Part shown: one piece after another, positions 62,571 to 64,000 of the stretch
Layout: each line of letters opens with the position of its first letter
Numbering within the stretch: position 1 is the stretch's first letter
Source: Thermogemmatispora tikiterensis
GTDB taxonomy: Bacteria > Chloroflexota > Ktedonobacteria > Ktedonobacterales > Ktedonobacteraceae
Reading direction: 5' to 3'
Length of the DNA: 64,000 nucleotides
NCBI RefSeq assembly: GCF_003268475.1
Contig: NZ_MCIF01000002.1
Span: 4,662,885 to 4,726,884, forward strand
Position numbers and translations under genes: made by a program
The notes under the pieces: generated by a model
Databases searched by the model: none
Told to the model about the DNA's origin: nothing
The model's input: the letters and a program-made list of their open reading frames with translations, nothing else

Positions 62571-63494
62571 ATGGCCCTGCCAGACACCGAAGACTTCCTC
62601 TCCCAGACGGGCAAAGTGACCATTGGCTTGGCGCGTCTGCTGTTGCGCTATCGTCAGGGCGAGCGGCTGCCGCGCATGGTCGACGTCGCGCGCCGCCTGC
62701 GCTCGGGGAATGGGACCGTTCAGGAAGCCTTCAGCTATCTGACGCGAGCGGGGGCCATTGTCGTAGCCGCGCATGGCGCCCAAGGCTCCATTCTGGAGCA
62801 GGTCAACTATCCGCTGCTCTGGCGCTATGCCGGCAACGAATGGATCATTGGCTCGATGCCTTTGCCCTATACGCTGCGCTACGAAGGGCTGGCCACGGCC
62901 CTCTACGATCGGTTGGAGGCCTCGGGCCTGCCGTTCAATATGACTTATCAGCGCGGCTCGCTCTCGCGGGCCGAGATGGTGCGCCAGGGGCATTACCACT
63001 ACGCCGTCATGTCGCTGCTGGCCGCCGAGCACCTGGTTGAGCGTTATCCTGAGCTGGCCATTGTCACCAGCTTGCCCCCAGGTTCCTACGTCAGCGAGCA
63101 TATCCTCATCAGCCGCCTGCCGCGCGAGCAGATCCGCCGTGTTGGCATTGATCAGACCTCCCTCGATGAGATCCTGCTCACTGCCGAGGAGTTCCGCGCT
63201 CGCCAGGACTGGGAGAGTGTGCCGGCCACGCGCCTGCAGGTCCTCGATTTGCTGCGCGAAGGGCAGTTTGACGCCATCATCTGGAACCGCGAGGGTGTGG
63301 GCAGCCTGCCCCCCACCCTGCAGCTGCTGCCGCTGCAAGGCGAGGAACGTCTGCGCATCCTGGCCACGCAAGCCGCCATTGTGGCTCTGCGCGAGGCTCC
63401 CGTCTACCAGGTGCTCACCAGCATCTTCGCGCCCGAGGAGATCACCACGGCTCAGCGGGAGGTTCTCGATCAGCGGCGCCTGCCCCGCTATTGA
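62571..63494 (+). CDS. YhfZ-type GntR-like transcriptional regulator
   Basis: 307 residues. N-terminal winged helix (DFLSQTGKVTIGLARLLL, GERLPRMVDVARRLRSGNGTVQEAFSYL), then a periplasmic-binding-protein-like domain of the YhfZ_C type: GSMPLPYTLRYEGLATALYDRL, SRAEMVRQGHYHYAVMSLLAAEHL, PPGSYVSEHILIS, FDAIIWNREG. In E. coli, yhfZ lies in an uncharacterised metabolic operon (yhfS-Z). The start at 62571 has AAGGAGAG twelve bases upstream and fits the family; a GTG at 62541 is possible. A palindromic operator lies directly upstream. Confidence 0.85.
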   Translation: MALPDTEDFLSQTGKVTIGLARLLLRYRQGERLPRMVDVARRLRSGNGTVQEAFSYLTRAGAIVVAAHGAQGSILEQVNYPLLWRYAGNEWIIGSMPLPYTLRYEGLATALYDRLEASGLPFNMTYQRGSLSRAEMVRQGHYHYAVMSLLAAEHLVERYPELAIVTSLPPGSYVSEHILISRLPREQIRRVGIDQTSLDEILLTAEEFRARQDWESVPATRLQVLDLLREGQFDAIIWNREGVGSLPPTLQLLPLQGEERLRILATQAAIVALREAPVYQVLTSIFAPEEITTAQREVLDQRRLPRY

Positions 63495-63611
63495 AGTCGC
63501 TGATCGGAGACCTGGCCGGCTGGTAGAGAGGCGCAGAGCAGATATGAGCGCTCCCCGCCCGCTGGCAGGACGTGATCCGATCCTGTGGCCTGATCGAGGA
63601 AGGAGCAAGAA

Positions 63612-63998
63612 ATGGAGCAAGATCTTGAGCAGCGCCTGGTCATCTTTGAGCGCGAGGGCCTGGCCGCTCCGGCGATTGTGGCCTTTGTGCGCCAGATCCT
63701 GGAGTGGCTGGAGCGGGAAGCGCAGTGCCCCGGCGATGAGGAGCACATGGGGCCGCTGGCCAGTCACCTGCTGCTGGCCCTGGAGCGGGTGCGGCGCGGC
63801 GAAGATCTCGGCTCAGCCTGGAGTCCGCTCGTGCACGAGGAGGCCAGCACCCTCACGGTCTTGCCCCACCTGCAGGACTGGGCGGGACAGATCCGCGCGC
63901 AGGCTCTCCAGCAGCTTGATCTGCGCCTGCCCGCCGAGGAGGAAGATTTTCTCCTGCTTCATCTCGGGGCTTTGGTGCTCCGCGGTCAGGAGCCGTAG
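63612..63998 (+). CDS. PRD-domain protein (YhfY-like)
   Basis: 128 residues, one PTS-regulation domain: IVAFVRQILEWLEREAQCPGDEEHMGPLASHLLLALERV, then LRLPAEEEDFLLLHLGALVL. The His-Met pair (EEHMGPLASHL) fits the first conserved His of PRD domains. YhfY-like single-PRD proteins accompany YhfZ. GGAAGGAG seven bases before the ATG. Function unknown, possibly a phosphorylation sensor. The operon presumably continues past the window edge. Confidence 0.8.
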   Translation: MEQDLEQRLVIFEREGLAAPAIVAFVRQILEWLEREAQCPGDEEHMGPLASHLLLALERVRRGEDLGSAWSPLVHEEASTLTVLPHLQDWAGQIRAQALQQLDLRLPAEEEDFLLLHLGALVLRGQEP

Positions 63999-64000
63999 AG

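Noticed and set aside
62502..63767. 421-residue minus-strand frame at the window end
   Set aside because: Antisense to the YhfZ-type and PRD genes, which have motifs, promoter and ribosome sites.

Overview
The window looks like a chromosomal segment of a high-GC, multicellular, probably thermophilic Chloroflexota of the Ktedonobacteria type (Thermogemmatispora-like). This is an inference from gene content: an XRE/NB-ARC/WD40 giant protein, secreted proteins with proline/threonine stalks, a DUF2079 protein, a DUF5679-type mini zinc ribbon, a carotenoid gene beside a UV-damage endonuclease, and protein sequences of Ktedonobacteria flavour. No rRNA, tRNA or CRISPR array was seen.

Layout. 1-5.6 kb: 3' end of a phytoene desaturase gene, uvsE, an FAD amine-oxidase-like enzyme, a small membrane protein, a Tat-exported ferritin-like protein, an aldo/keto reductase. 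5.7-12 kb: a probable conflict/defence patch. A TIR-nucleoside phosphorylase fusion is divergent from a second phosphorylase-family protein and two small helical proteins, and is followed by a solitary DNA methyltransferase. 12.3-20.7 kb: an EamA exporter, two paralogous membrane proteins with stalks and a shared Cys-rich C-terminal domain, a large secreted GH15 glucodextranase, a GerMN lipoprotein-like protein. 20.9-26.6 kb: a sugar-lactone oxidase gene cut in two by a 2,780-bp TnpB transposon with two cargo genes, next to an alanine-racemase-fold deaminase. 26.9-31.6 kb: an FMN riboswitch followed by an ECF sigma factor and ribD-ribBA-ribH-ribE. 31.7-39.5 kb: secreted beta-propeller protein, DUF2079 protein, GntR regulator, MFS exporter, 52-residue zinc-ribbon protein.

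39.7-62.2 kb is a catabolic region of four transcription units, apparently for an aromatic or related ring compound. It encodes a flavin hydroxylase, an extradiol dioxygenase, two FAH-family hydrolases, an ACMSD-like amidohydrolase, an SMP-30 lactonase, a bicovalent-flavin oxidase, an SDR, an NAD epimerase, a small monooxygenase and a complete branched-chain-type ABC importer with fused ATPases. All four units start behind near-identical copies of a promoter element of about 67 bp: three GGAAGC/GGAAA-type repeats, then GGTAGTGA, exactly 19 bases, then TACACT. The copies form two divergent pairs. The XRE/NB-ARC/WD40 gene lies between two of them and is a candidate regulator. I found no description of this element in what I know, and it is the main discovery candidate here.

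62.5-64 kb: a YhfZ-type regulator behind a strong promoter with a palindromic operator, and a PRD-domain (YhfY-like) protein, the likely start of a yhf-like operon that continues beyond the window.
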